This document shows, piece after piece, positions 25,569 to 34,221 of a stretch of DNA of 64,000 nucleotides. How positions within the stretch are numbered: position 1 is the stretch's first letter; each line of letters starts with the position of its first letter. The notes under the pieces are model-generated. The model had not been told where the DNA came from. It saw nothing but the letters and a program-made list of their open reading frames with translations, and made no database searches. Position numbers and translations under genes: made by a program. Origin of the DNA: Luteibacter aegosomatis. GTDB taxonomy: Bacteria; Pseudomonadota; Gammaproteobacteria; Xanthomonadales; Rhodanobacteraceae. The DNA lies in the NCBI RefSeq assembly GCF_023078455.1, contig NZ_CP095740.1, forward strand, positions 310,001 to 374,000. The letters are read 5' to 3'.

Positions 25569-27071
25569 ATGAGTCTCGCGGTCACTCTCTCGCGAGCCCA
25601 GGAAGGTGTCGCCGCGCCGCAGGTCGTGGTCGAAGTCCATCTCTCCGGCGGCTTGCCCAGCACCTCCATCGTCGGGTTGCCCGAGGCGGCCGTGCGTGAA
25701 GCGCGCGACCGCGTGAGGGTGGCCATCCAGAGCACCGCCTTCGAATACCCCAACCGCCGGGTCACGGTGAATCTCGCTCCGGCCGAGTTGCCCAAGGACG
25801 GCGGTCGCTTCGACCTCGCCATCGCCTTGGGCATCCTGGCCGCCGGTGCCCAGGTGCCCAGGGAACGCCTGGACGACTGCGAATTCCTCGGCGAGCTGGC
25901 CCTGTCGGGCGAGTTGCGCGCCGTGCCCGGCATCCTGCCCGCGCTGATCCGTGCCCGCCGCTGCGGCCGTCGCGTGGTGGTGCCACGCGCCAACGCCGCC
26001 GAAGCCGCGCTCATCGGCGAAGCCGACGTGCTCCTGGCCGACAGCCTTGCCGACGTATGCGCCTGGTTGCGCGGGCAGGGCGAGCTGGACATCCCGCCGT
26101 CGTCCACCGATTTCTACGACCTGCCGCAGGGCGGCCCGGACATGGGCGACATCCGTGGCCAGCACCAGGCCCGTCGCGCCCTCGAGATCGCCGCCGCCGG
26201 CGGCCACCACCTGCTCATGATCGGCCCGCCCGGCACCGGCAAGACGATGCTGGCCGAACGCCTGCCGGGCATCCTGCCGTCGATGACCGAAACCGAGGCG
26301 CTGGAGAGCTGCGCCATCCGTTCGTTGGCCGGCGAAACCATCGATCCCGACGGCTGGCGCCGAAGGCCGTTTCGCGCGCCGCACCACACGGCGTCCGGCG
26401 CCGCATTGGTCGGCGGCGGTTCCACGCCGCGTCCCGGCGAGATTTCGCTGGCCCACAACGGCGTGCTCTTCCTCGACGAACTGCCCGAGTTTCCCCGTCA
26501 CGTGCTCGACGTGCTGCGCGAACCGCTCGAGTCCGGCCAGATCGTGATCTCCCGCGCCGCGCGTCAATCGACGTTCCCCGCCGAATTCCAGCTCGTTGCC
26601 GCGATGAACCCGTGTCCCTGCGGTTATTCGGGCGATCCGCAACACGCATGCCGCTGCACGCCCGACCAGGTGCAGCGTTATCGCTCCCGCATCTCCGGCC
26701 CGCTGCTCGACCGCATCGACCTTTGCGTGGAAGTGCCGCGCGTACCCATTTCCGCGCTGCTCGCCGCCGCATCGCCGTTCGACGAGGACAGCGCGACGGT
26801 GCGCGCCCGCGTCGTCAACGCACGCGAAAAAGCCCTTCTGCGCGCTGGCCAGAGCAACGCCGAACTCAGCGTCGTGAACCTCGAACGCGACTGCGCGCTG
26901 CCGCCATCCGAGAAGACCTGGCTGGAAGCCGCCCTCGACAAGCTCGGCGCCTCCGCGCGCGCTTATCACCGCATCCTGCGCGTGGCTCGCACCATCGCCG
27001 ACCTCGAAGGGGGCGCGGGTTGCGTGGAGCAACAACATCTCGCCGAGGCATTGCACTACCGACGCTTCTAA
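25569..27071 (+). CDS. comM: YifB/ComM family Mg-chelatase-like AAA+ ATPase
   Basis: 500 aa. An N-terminal ChlI-like domain (GGLPSTSIVGLPEAAVREARDRV in pieces) precedes an AAA+ core: Walker A GPPGTGKT at residues 219-226, Walker B NGVLFLDELPEF, then the C-terminal domain with the cysteine-rich MNPCPCGYSGDPQHACRC. ComM is a hexameric helicase that promotes branch migration of incoming DNA during natural transformation. The ATG at 25569 gives the conserved MSLAVTLSRAQ. It stands alone after the ubiK terminator. Confidence 0.93.
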   Translation: MSLAVTLSRAQEGVAAPQVVVEVHLSGGLPSTSIVGLPEAAVREARDRVRVAIQSTAFEYPNRRVTVNLAPAELPKDGGRFDLAIALGILAAGAQVPRERLDDCEFLGELALSGELRAVPGILPALIRARRCGRRVVVPRANAAEAALIGEADVLLADSLADVCAWLRGQGELDIPPSSTDFYDLPQGGPDMGDIRGQHQARRALEIAAAGGHHLLMIGPPGTGKTMLAERLPGILPSMTETEALESCAIRSLAGETIDPDGWRRRPFRAPHHTASGAALVGGGSTPRPGEISLAHNGVLFLDELPEFPRHVLDVLREPLESGQIVISRAARQSTFPAEFQLVAAMNPCPCGYSGDPQHACRCTPDQVQRYRSRISGPLLDRIDLCVEVPRVPISALLAAASPFDEDSATVRARVVNAREKALLRAGQSNAELSVVNLERDCALPPSEKTWLEAALDKLGASARAYHRILRVARTIADLEGGAGCVEQQHLAEALHYRRF

Positions 27072-27104
27072 GTCGTCATCGGCACGTTCCATCTCCCTCA
27101 CGTT

Positions 27105-27124
27105 GCTCCCGCGAAAGCGGGAGC
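27105..27124. repeat. Intergenic hairpin repeat, family 2, solo copy
   Basis: GCTCCCGC, GAAA tetraloop and GCGGGAGC (8-bp perfect stem), followed by CCAGCG, 34 bases after comM. The motif gctcc-gcgaa-ggagcccagcg recurs twice at 33406-33498. Confidence 0.6.
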
Positions 27125-27344
27125 CCAGCGCCTCGCGACATTAGGGTCTCGCCACCGAACCCGACGGCACTTCGGGGCCGCCCGGCGCATGACGACCCTC
27201 CTGTCCTGTGCCGACTGCGTTACGAGCCGTCCTCGAAGGAAATTGCGGCATATTGCGAGTGTTTCGCCTCTTCGATACCGTCCCGGCGTTCGCCGTCAGA
27301 GGGGCGGCGCACGGGCGCGGCCGCGGTGACAGGGGGAAATGGAT

Positions 27345-27869
27345 ATGGCTAAGCATTCGAAAGGGCGTCGTGTCGCTACGCTCAAGTTGATCTGTTCGTC
27401 TTTCCTGTTGGCAGCATCCAGTTCTGCGCCGATCGAAGTCACTGCGCAGACAGGTCCGGGGGGTGAGATCGCACACTCCGGTCTGATGCCCGGCGATCTC
27501 GTGCGTATTTATGAAGCGGCGTTCCAGAGCCGGAACTTCGTCATAGCGAGTAGCGACGAATCGACGGCACCCGACGGCATGTGGACCGCGACGCGCAAGT
27601 TCACCTTTACCCGCGTTGGACAGGATGGCGCTGAGGTGGTCGAACTTCGGTTCACCGGCAAAGCCGGCGAAGCGTGCTCACCGTGCCTTGTTTCGCGTCA
27701 GTCATGGCGGCCCGGCGGCATTCCCGGATCACAGGCATGGACCGAACGTTATGAGCAACTGGCGACCCTGGAAGCTTCCGCGCTAAACACCGTCAAGGTA
27801 AGCCTGGGCAGGAGCCTGCCCGCCGTCTCGCCGACAGCGCCGCCAACCGCCGCGCTAGGGCTACCATAA
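27345..27869 (+). CDS. Hypothetical secreted protein
   Basis: 174 aa; I do not recognise the family. AGGGGGA lies seven bases before the ATG at 27345 (another ATG at 27339 is too close to it). The N-terminus has a basic stretch (KHSKGRR) and a hydrophobic core (LICSSFLLAASSSA), i.e. a signal peptide with likely cleavage near TAQ. The mature part contains SGLMPGDLVRIYEAAFQSRN, an EACSPC pair of cysteines that could form a disulfide, and a Pro/Ala-rich tail. Neighbours give no clue. Base composition is slightly less GC-rich than around it. Confidence 0.6.
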   Translation: MAKHSKGRRVATLKLICSSFLLAASSSAPIEVTAQTGPGGEIAHSGLMPGDLVRIYEAAFQSRNFVIASSDESTAPDGMWTATRKFTFTRVGQDGAEVVELRFTGKAGEACSPCLVSRQSWRPGGIPGSQAWTERYEQLATLEASALNTVKVSLGRSLPAVSPTAPPTAALGLP

Positions 27870-28119
27870 CGCCAAGTCCCCGTTGCACGGTGCCTCATCC
27901 GCTAGCCGGCGTGAAGTTATCCAGGACTTCACCGCTTGCATCGTTATCGGTGCCCTGAAGGCACCTGCCGGGCTCGCCGTCGCACACGGGAATGACCCGG
28001 CCCGATGGCGGGGGGTGAAGCGCCTTGCCGCAAATCCAGAGGAGCTGCTCGGATACGTGGTAGTCGCTCCGCGAAATCCGTCCCCCTCGCGGGTGAAACT
28101 TATTTCATGTACTCACGGG

Positions 28120-28148
28120 TTGACAAATAGGAAGGCCGGGCGGAGAAT
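28120..28148 (+). promoter_or_regulatory. Sigma-70-type promoter with no protein gene downstream
   Basis: TTGACA (28120-28125, perfect -35), exactly 17 bases, then GAGAAT (28143-28148, four of six to TATAAT). It points towards aceA, which is on the other strand, so it would drive either an untranslated RNA or an aceA antisense transcript. Confidence 0.5.
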
Positions 28149-28154
28149 TCTGTA

Positions 28155-28240
28155 CCAGGCGGTTTGCTAAAGGGCTGCCTGCCCCGCTCCGGTGCTGGAT
28201 ACCCCTCCCTCCCCCCGCTCCAGCACCGGGGCCCGGCCTT
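28155..28240 (+). ncRNA. Candidate small RNA
   Basis: Inferred from the promoter at 28120-28148 (start near 28155) and a downstream hairpin with exact 11-bp arms, CCGGTGCTGGA (28189-28199) and TCCAGCACCGG (28219-28229). The predicted RNA is about 85 bases with a C-rich loop. The hairpin lacks a clear T-tract, and it could instead end the convergent aceA transcript. Ends are approximate. Confidence 0.3.
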
Positions 28241-28297
28241 GAACTGACTCCACATTTCTTATTGACGGCCGGCGCATCCTTGCGTGGGTCGTTTTTT

Positions 28298-29587
28298 TTA
28301 GGCCGCCGAGGCCGGATGGAACTGGGCCTCCTCCGTCGAGCCGCTGAGGGCCGACAGGGAGCTGAGGGAGCCGGCGATGACCTGGTTCACGGCGTCGAAA
28401 TAGCCGGTGCCCACCTCGCGCTGGTGCTTCACGGCCGTGTAGCCGTCTTTTTCCGCCGCGAATTCAGCCTCCTGCAGTTCCACGTAGGCCGCCATCTGGC
28501 GGTCGCGGTAGCCGCGGGCGAGCTGGAACATCGAGTGGTTGAGGGCGTGGAAGCCGGCCAGGGTGATGAACTGGAAGGCGTAACCCATGTCGCCCAGGCG
28601 CTTCTGGAAATCGGCGATGGTGGTTTCGTCCAGGTGCTTCTTCCAGTTGAAGCTGGGTGAACAGTTGTAGGCGAGCTTCTTGCCGGGGAAGGATGCGTGG
28701 ATCGCTTCGGCGAAGCGGCGCGCCTGTTCGAGATCCGGCGTGGACGTCTCGCACCAGATCAGGTCCGCGTAGGGTGCATACGCGAGGCCGCGCGCGATGG
28801 CCTGCTCGATGCCCTCGCGGCTTTCGTGGAAGCCTTCCACGGTGCGTCCGCCCGTGAGGAACGGCTTGTCGTGCTCGTCGATGTCCGAGGTGACGAGCCC
28901 CGCGCCCATCGCGTCGGTGCGCGCGACGATGAGCGTGGGCACGCCCGCCACGTCGGCGGCCAGGCGGGCGGCGATGAGTTTCTGCACGGCTTCCTGCGTC
29001 GGTACCAGCACCTTGCCGCCCATGTGGCCGCATTTCTTCGCGCTGGCGAGTTGGTCTTCGAAGTGCACGCCCGCGGCGCCCGCCTCGATCATGTGGGTCA
29101 TGAGTTCGTAGGCGTTGAGCACGCCGCCGAAACCGGCCTCCGCGTCGGCGACGATGGGCACGAGCCAGTCGCGATCGTCCTTGCCTTCCGCGTGATGGAT
29201 CTGGTCGGCGCGCAGCAGCGTGTTGTTGATCCGGCGCACGACGTTGGGTACGGCATCCACGGGGTACAGCGACTGGTCGGGGTACATGGTGCCGGCGGTG
29301 TTCGCGTCGGCGGCCACTTGCCATCCGGAAAGGTAGATCGCTTCGAGACCGGCCTTCACCTGTTGCATCGCCTGGTTGCCGGTGAGCGCACCGAGGGCGT
29401 TCACGTAGGGCTTGTCGTGGATGGCGCGCCATAGACGCTCGGCGCCACGGCGAGCGAGCGTGTGTTCTACCTGCACGGTGCCGCGCAGGCGGACGACGTC
29501 GTCGGCGGTGTAGGGTCGCTCGATGCCGGACCAGCGTTCGTTGGTCGCCCAGTCCATCGCGATCTGCTTGGCGGTATGCATGTTCAT
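28298..29587 (-). CDS. aceA: Isocitrate lyase
   Basis: 429 aa. Splits isocitrate to succinate and glyoxylate in the glyoxylate shunt, allowing growth on acetate or fatty acids. The catalytic cysteine is C186 in the signature [11 protein letters not shown] (from residue 184). The substrate-binding parts [15 protein letters not shown] and [11 protein letters not shown] are intact. It lies 15 bases downstream of aceB on the same strand, so aceB-aceA form an operon. Confidence 0.97.
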   Translation of the reverse strand: MNMHTAKQIAMDWATNERWSGIERPYTADDVVRLRGTVQVEHTLARRGAERLWRAIHDKPYVNALGALTGNQAMQQVKAGLEAIYLSGWQVAADANTAGTMYPDQSLYPVDAVPNVVRRINNTLLRADQIHHAEGKDDRDWLVPIVADAEAGFGGVLNAYELMTHMIEAGAAGVHFEDQLASAKKCGHMGGKVLVPTQEAVQKLIAARLAADVAGVPTLIVARTDAMGAGLVTSDIDEHDKPFLTGGRTVEGFHESREGIEQAIARGLAYAPYADLIWCETSTPDLEQARRFAEAIHASFPGKKLAYNCSPSFNWKKHLDETTIADFQKRLGDMGYAFQFITLAGFHALNHSMFQLARGYRDRQMAAYVELQEAEFAAEKDGYTAVKHQREVGTGYFDAVNQVIAGSLSSLSALSGSTEEAQFHPASAA

Positions 29588-29602
29588 CTTAGTCTCCTTC
29601 GA

Positions 29603-31198
29603 TCAGGACAGGCGTTCGTAGGCGGGGAGGGTGAGGAAATCGCGGAGCGTGTCGGCATGCGTGAGCGTGCGGATCAGCTCAGCGGCCTCGTCGGCGCGCG
29701 AGGCCCCGGGCAGATCGGACTCGCGCAGCCGGTGGCAGTGCGATGCCAGCGCGTGGTCGAACAGCGCGAAGGTGATCGGCGCGTGGTCGCTGAATTCCAC
29801 GGGACCGTGGTGCAGCCATTGCCATAGCTGGGCGCGTGCGATTTCCGCGGTCGCCGCATCCTCCATGAGGTGGTGGATCGGCACGCAGCCGAGTCCGTCC
29901 AGCCATGCGGCCGTGTAACGCAGGCAGACCTCCACGTTGTTGTCGAAGCCGGTGCGCGTTACGGTGCCGGGCGCGGGACGGATCAACTCGTCGCGCGTCA
30001 CCTCGACGTCGTCGCGGCGCACGTGCAACTGGTTCGGCGTGGGCATGTGCGCATCGAAGATCGCCTGCGCGACGGGTACCAGCGCGGGGTGCGCCACCCA
30101 CGTGCCATCGTGCCCGGCGGTGACTTCGCGCCACTTGTCCGCGCGCACTTTCGCCATCGCCGCTTCGTTGGCCGCGTCGTCACCCTTGATGGGAATCTGC
30201 GCGGCCATGCCGCCCATCGCGAACGCGCCGCGACGATGGCAGGTGCGGATCAGCAGTTCGGAATACGCCTTGAGGAAGGGCACCGTCATGACGACCTGGC
30301 CGCGCTCCGGCAGCAGGCGATCGGCATGCGCGCGGAACGTCTTGAGATAGGAAAAGATGTAATCCCAACGACCGCAATTGAGACCGGCGACGCGACGGCG
30401 CAGCGCGTGCAGTATCTCGTGCATCTGGAACACGGCGGGAAGCGTCTCGATCAGCACCGTGGCCTTCATCGTGCCCACGGGCAGGCCGAGGGTGTTCTCG
30501 GCGTCGGCCATCACCTCGTCCCAAAGCATCGCCTCTTCCATGCTCTGCAGCTTCGGCAGGTAGAAGTACGGGCCGCGATCGCGGGCGTACAGCGTCCTGG
30601 CGTTGTGGAAGGCGTAGAGGCCGAAGTCGACCAGCGAACCCGACACGGCATCGCCATCGACGCTCAGGTGGCGCTCGGGGAGATGCCAGCCGCGGGGGCG
30701 CACCACGAGCACGGCGGGGTCGGCCCCCACGCTGTAGCGCTTGCCGGCCTCGTTGGTGAAGTCGATGGTGCCGTTCACGGCGTCGCGCAGGTTGCGCTGG
30801 CCGTCGATCTGGTTGATCCAGGTCGGCGCGCTCGAATCCTCGAAGTCGGCCATGAACACCTTCGCTCCGGAATTGAGCGCGTTGATGATCATCTTTCGCT
30901 CCACCGGCCCGGTGATTTCCACTCGACGGTCGAGCAGGGCGGCGGGAATGGGAGCGACGGTCCAATCGCCATCGCGGATGGCCCGGGTGTCGTCGCGAAA
31001 ATCCGGCAGCTCGCCCGCGTCATAGCGCTGCTGGCGGGCATCGCGCTCGGCGAGCAGGGACCGTCGGCGGGCGTCGAAACGGCGATGGAGCCCGGCCACG
31101 AAGGCCAAGGCATCGGGGCTCAGGACGTCACGATGGGTCTCGATGGCCTGGACGCGGATCCCGGACAGGGGATCGATCTCGCTCTGGGGAACGGCCAT
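29603..31198 (-). CDS. aceB: Malate synthase A
   Basis: 531 aa. Condenses glyoxylate with acetyl-CoA to malate, the second shunt enzyme. Recognisable segments are ITGPVERKMIINALNSG, KVFMADFEDSSAPTW, GRWDYIFSYLK, MGGMAAQIPIK and the C-terminal EDAATAEIARAQLWQW. The length (about 530 aa) fits the malate synthase A type, not the larger G type. It is the first gene of the aceBA operon and is divergent from a LysR regulator. Confidence 0.97.
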   Translation of the reverse strand: MAVPQSEIDPLSGIRVQAIETHRDVLSPDALAFVAGLHRRFDARRRSLLAERDARQQRYDAGELPDFRDDTRAIRDGDWTVAPIPAALLDRRVEITGPVERKMIINALNSGAKVFMADFEDSSAPTWINQIDGQRNLRDAVNGTIDFTNEAGKRYSVGADPAVLVVRPRGWHLPERHLSVDGDAVSGSLVDFGLYAFHNARTLYARDRGPYFYLPKLQSMEEAMLWDEVMADAENTLGLPVGTMKATVLIETLPAVFQMHEILHALRRRVAGLNCGRWDYIFSYLKTFRAHADRLLPERGQVVMTVPFLKAYSELLIRTCHRRGAFAMGGMAAQIPIKGDDAANEAAMAKVRADKWREVTAGHDGTWVAHPALVPVAQAIFDAHMPTPNQLHVRRDDVEVTRDELIRPAPGTVTRTGFDNNVEVCLRYTAAWLDGLGCVPIHHLMEDAATAEIARAQLWQWLHHGPVEFSDHAPITFALFDHALASHCHRLRESDLPGASRADEAAELIRTLTHADTLRDFLTLPAYERLS

Positions 31199-31244
31199 GC
31201 GTGCGGTCTCCGTGGGGTGGTCGGGAGTTCACGCTAGAGCGCAG

Positions 31245-31283
31245 AAGCATGTTTTGACAAAGCATATGTTTCAATGCTTAAGA
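31245..31283. promoter_or_regulatory. AT-rich promoter/operator region between aceB and the LysR gene
   Basis: In a GC-rich genome this gap is strikingly AT-rich. TTGACA occurs at 31253-31258. AAGCAT is present at 31245-31250 and 31259-31264, and its complement ATGCTT at 31273-31278, giving an inverted repeat suited to a LysR-type dimer. The divergent layout suggests that the LysR protein binds here and controls aceBA and itself. The exact -10 elements are not clear. Confidence 0.45.
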
Positions 31284-31321
31284 TTAAATATGTTAATGTT
31301 AAACGGAACAAACTGATTCAA

Positions 31322-32341
31322 ATGGAAAAAAAGCCCGCCAAAAAGCTTAATAAAGTCGGAAAGCGGGCTTCGACGCTGGCCGCGCCGGACGCGGCTGGCC
31401 GCTTCTACTACAAGGGCAACCGCCTCAAACAGCTACGCGCGTTCGTCTATATCGCCCGCCTGGGCAGCCTCAGTCGGGCCGCGGAGGCCTTGTTCCTGTC
31501 CCAGCCTTCCGTGAGCCTGCAGCTGAAGGCGCTGGAGCGCGAGCTGGACGCCACCTTGCTCGAGCGCACCCGTCGCCGCATCACGCTGACCGACGCGGGC
31601 GAGGCGCTCTACGACATGGCGCGCCCGCTGGTGGAGGGGTTCGAGCAGCTCGACCAGGAGTTTCGGACGAAAACCCAGGGTGCCCGGGCGGGGCACCTCA
31701 CCATCGCCGCCGGTTCCTCCACCATCCAATACCTCTTGCCGGAGCTGGTGAAGACCTATCGCGAGCGTTACCCAGGCGTGCACCTGGCGCTGTCCAACGT
31801 GACCAACCGCGACGGCATCGCGCTATTGCGCAACGACGAAGTGGATATCGCGGTCGGTTCGATGATCGACGTGCCGTACGACATCGCCTGGGCGCCGGTC
31901 TATCACTACGACCCGATGCTGATCATGCCGCCGGATCACCCGCTCGCGGCGAAGAGCGACATCCGCCTGGAGGACATCGCGCCCTACGGCCTGATCCTGC
32001 CGCCCAAGCGCCTTACCACGTACAAGCTGGTGGACATGGTGTTCCAGCAGCGCCACGTGCCTTACACCGTGGCCATCGAAGTCGGCGGCTGGGACGTCAT
32101 CAAGCAGTACGTCGCGATGGGCCTGGGTATTTCCATCGTCACCGGTATCTGCATCACCGAGGCCGATCGCGAGCGTCTGGCGGTGCGCAACCTGCGGCAA
32201 TACCTGCCGCAGCGCAGTTATGGCGTGGTGATGCGCAAGGGCAAGTTCCTCAGTCCTGAAGCGCGGGCTTTCATCGACCTGATCAAGCCGGGGTTGCTGA
32301 CCCATCGCGACTACGACGAGCCGGGCCACTCCGAACGCTGA
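31322..32341 (+). CDS. LysR-family transcriptional regulator, divergent from aceBA
   Basis: 339 aa. A lysine-rich N-terminal extension (MEKKPAKKLNKVGKR) precedes the winged helix-turn-helix (LGSLSRAAEALFLSQPSVSLQLKALE, roughly residues 47-72). The effector domain begins near residue 107 (GHLTIAAGSSTIQYLLPELV) and resembles CysB-type LysR proteins. I prefer the ATG at 31322; an ATG at 31274 would add 16 residues from AT-rich DNA. The divergent layout suggests control of the glyoxylate shunt, which is inference. Confidence 0.85.
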   Translation: MEKKPAKKLNKVGKRASTLAAPDAAGRFYYKGNRLKQLRAFVYIARLGSLSRAAEALFLSQPSVSLQLKALERELDATLLERTRRRITLTDAGEALYDMARPLVEGFEQLDQEFRTKTQGARAGHLTIAAGSSTIQYLLPELVKTYRERYPGVHLALSNVTNRDGIALLRNDEVDIAVGSMIDVPYDIAWAPVYHYDPMLIMPPDHPLAAKSDIRLEDIAPYGLILPPKRLTTYKLVDMVFQQRHVPYTVAIEVGGWDVIKQYVAMGLGISIVTGICITEADRERLAVRNLRQYLPQRSYGVVMRKGKFLSPEARAFIDLIKPGLLTHRDYDEPGHSER

Positions 32342-32929
32342 TCAGGCGTCGCGATGCTTGCCGTGGTAGCCGGTGAACATCGCGCGGATTCGCGCGAGAT
32401 CGCCGTCGATATCGTCGGTGGCATGCACGAGGGGCCCGAGGGTGAAGGTCTTCGTGGGGTAGTCGATGAAGATCGGCAGGATGGGGACGCCCGACGCGCG
32501 CGCGATGCGCAGGAACCCCGACTTCCATTGCGTCACGGGCTTGCGCGTGCCTTCCGGCGCGATGCCCAGCCACATCTGTTCATGCGAGGCGAAGCGCTGG
32601 ACCATCTGGTCCACCACGTTGGTGGCGGCCTTGCGATCGATGGGAATCATGCGCAGGCGGCGCACGATGGGACCGAACGGGCCGCCGAAGACCTCGCGCT
32701 TGATCATGATGCCCAGGTCGAGACCGATGGCCACCTTCATCAACAGGCCCCATACGCCGTCCCAGTACGACGAGTGCGGGGCACCGATGATGATCAGCTT
32801 CGGCAGGTCGGGAAACTCGCCGACGATGCGCCAGCCGCTCATGCCGATGGCCCAGCGGGACAGGCGGGTCCAGGGCGAGCGAGGCAGGCAAGGAACGTTC
32901 GGTGGCAGCGTCTCGGGCACGCCCTTCAT
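32342..32929 (-). CDS. PlsC-like 1-acylglycerol-3-phosphate acyltransferase family protein
   Basis: 195 aa. The acyltransferase dyad HSSYWD (H52, D57) and the glycerophosphate-binding motif PEGTRK (125-130) are present, with a hydrophobic segment around LWGLLMKVAIGLDLG-like residues 60-74. It is shorter than classical PlsC (about 245 aa) and lacks a clear N-terminal membrane anchor, as in the small PlsC-domain proteins of proteobacteria. The substrate is not certain. Its start overlaps the arfB stop (ATGA). Confidence 0.83.
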   Translation of the reverse strand: MKGVPETLPPNVPCLPRSPWTRLSRWAIGMSGWRIVGEFPDLPKLIIIGAPHSSYWDGVWGLLMKVAIGLDLGIMIKREVFGGPFGPIVRRLRMIPIDRKAATNVVDQMVQRFASHEQMWLGIAPEGTRKPVTQWKSGFLRIARASGVPILPIFIDYPTKTFTLGPLVHATDDIDGDLARIRAMFTGYHGKHRDA

Positions 32930-33348
32930 TCGCGACTCCAGTCGCGCGAGCGGGTGCGCTTGGTTTCCCCGCGCTGCGCCTTGCCGGTGAGGCGGCGCTC
33001 CTTCGACGCCTTGGTGGGCTTGGTCGCCACGCGCTTCTTTGCCACCACGGTCGCTTCGCGGACGATCTCCGCCAGGCGTTCACGCGCGTCTTCGCGGTTG
33101 CGTGCCTGGTCGCGAAAGCGGCGCGCCTGGATCACCAGCACGCCCGCGTCGGTCATGCGGCGGTCGCGACGGGCGAGCAGGCGCTCGCGCACGTCATCGG
33201 GAAGCGACGGCGAGGAGGCCACGTCGAAACGCAGTTCCACGGCGCTTTCCGTGCGGTTCACGTGCTGGCCTCCGGGGCCGTCGGCGCGGGTGAAGCGCTC
33301 GATCAGTTCGGATTCGGCGATGGCGATGGAGCGGGTGACGGTGAGCAT
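32926..33348 (-). CDS. arfB: Alternative ribosome-rescue factor ArfB (peptidyl-tRNA hydrolase)
   Basis: 140 aa. A release-factor-type catalytic domain with GGQ at residues 26-28 in FTRADGPGGQHVNR, then a basic C-terminal tail (KKRVATKPTKASKERR, GKAQRGETKRTRSRD) that enters the empty mRNA channel of stalled ribosomes. The length equals E. coli ArfB (YaeJ). It is coupled to the downstream acyltransferase gene by a four-base overlap. Confidence 0.95.
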   Translation of the reverse strand: MLTVTRSIAIAESELIERFTRADGPGGQHVNRTESAVELRFDVASSPSLPDDVRERLLARRDRRMTDAGVLVIQARRFRDQARNREDARERLAEIVREATVVAKKRVATKPTKASKERRLTGKAQRGETKRTRSRDWSRE

Positions 33349-33405
33349 GGCGGTGGGATTCTAGCAGCGGGCGGGGACGCGTCATGACGCGGCGCGGCGG
33401 TGCAA

Positions 33406-33498
33406 GACGCTGGGCTCCTGCCTTCGCTGGAGCGACGAGATCGTCGCCGACTCTCAAATCACCTCACGTCGCTCCTGCGAAGGCAGGAGCCCGGCGTC
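33406..33498. repeat. Intergenic repeat, family 2, inverted pair
   Basis: Two 32-base units (33406-33437 and 33467-33498) in opposite orientation, complementary except at two positions, with a 29-base spacer. Each unit also folds on itself (CTCCTGC...GCAGGAG type). It fills the space between arfB and truC and touches the truC stop. A related single hairpin is at 27105-27124. Confidence 0.8.
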
Positions 33499-33499
33499 C

Positions 33500-34216
33500 C
33501 TAACGTTCGCGCCAGTTGTCATAGGCATCCTGCCAGCCGAATGTCTCCAGCAGGTGCGACCACGTCGCATCGATTCCCGCTTCGATTCGCATCGCCCGCC
33601 CGTCGCGCGGATGCGTGAAATCCAGCGTCGCCGCGTGCAGCAGCATGCGGTGCGACGCGAAGTGGATCTTGAACAGGCGGTTGTGGTCGCCTCGTCCATG
33701 CTGGCTGTCGCCCACGATGGGATGGTGGATGTGCGCGAAGTGCTTGCGGATCTGCCGGAAACGGCCGGTGCGCGGTTCGGCTGCGGCCAGCGCGTAGCGC
33801 TGCCTCTCGTAGCGTCCGAGCGCGATGTCCACCTCGACGGCGGCGAGCCGCCGGTAGTCGGTCTGCGCCTCGCGTCGCGGCCCCGTCTCGCGTGAGCCGG
33901 GCAGCGGGTAGTCGATGCAACCCTCTTCGGGCTCAGGCCAGCCACGGCACACGGTGAGATAGCGCTTGCGCACGCTGCGACCCATGAACTGCTCGCCGAG
34001 CTGCGCGGCGATCTCCGGCGAGCGCGCCACGAGCAGCACGCCCGAGGTGGCGCGATCGAGCCGATGGGCCAGGTGCAGGCGGCCGTCGACCTGTTCGCGC
34101 AGCAGGTCGATCAGGAAGGCGTCGTCGGGCCCCACGAAGGCCGAACGATGCACCGCGAGGTTCGCGGGCTTGTTGACGGCGACGAGGTCGTCGTCCTGGA
34201 ACAGGATCTCCAGCAT
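33500..34216 (-). CDS. truC: tRNA pseudouridine synthase C (RluA family)
   Basis: 238 aa. The catalytic aspartate is D54 in HLAHRLDRATSGVLL. Also present are VNKPANLAVHRS at the N-terminus, the C-terminal KHFAHIHHPIVGDSQHG and RMLLHAATLDFTHP. No S4 domain precedes the catalytic domain, which fits TruC (pseudouridine 65 of tRNA) better than RluC or RluD. The start at 34216 gives MLEILFQDDDLVAVNKP; a longer in-frame start would run into ubiB. It is five bases downstream of ubiB. Confidence 0.88.
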   Translation of the reverse strand: MLEILFQDDDLVAVNKPANLAVHRSAFVGPDDAFLIDLLREQVDGRLHLAHRLDRATSGVLLVARSPEIAAQLGEQFMGRSVRKRYLTVCRGWPEPEEGCIDYPLPGSRETGPRREAQTDYRRLAAVEVDIALGRYERQRYALAAAEPRTGRFRQIRKHFAHIHHPIVGDSQHGRGDHNRLFKIHFASHRMLLHAATLDFTHPRDGRAMRIEAGIDATWSHLLETFGWQDAYDNWRER

Positions 34217-34221
34217 CGGCG

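Larger units (their letters stand above)
27870..28297. other. Gene-poor intergenic region
   Basis: 428 bases without a convincing protein gene. The one open frame (27883-28170, TTG start) has no ribosome site and no protein-like pattern. The right half holds a near-consensus promoter and a strong hairpin (see the next two entries). Confidence 0.6.

Noticed and set aside
27883..28170. A 95-codon frame in the gap before aceA
   Set aside because: TTG start, no ribosome site, no protein-like pattern. A promoter lies inside its 3' end.
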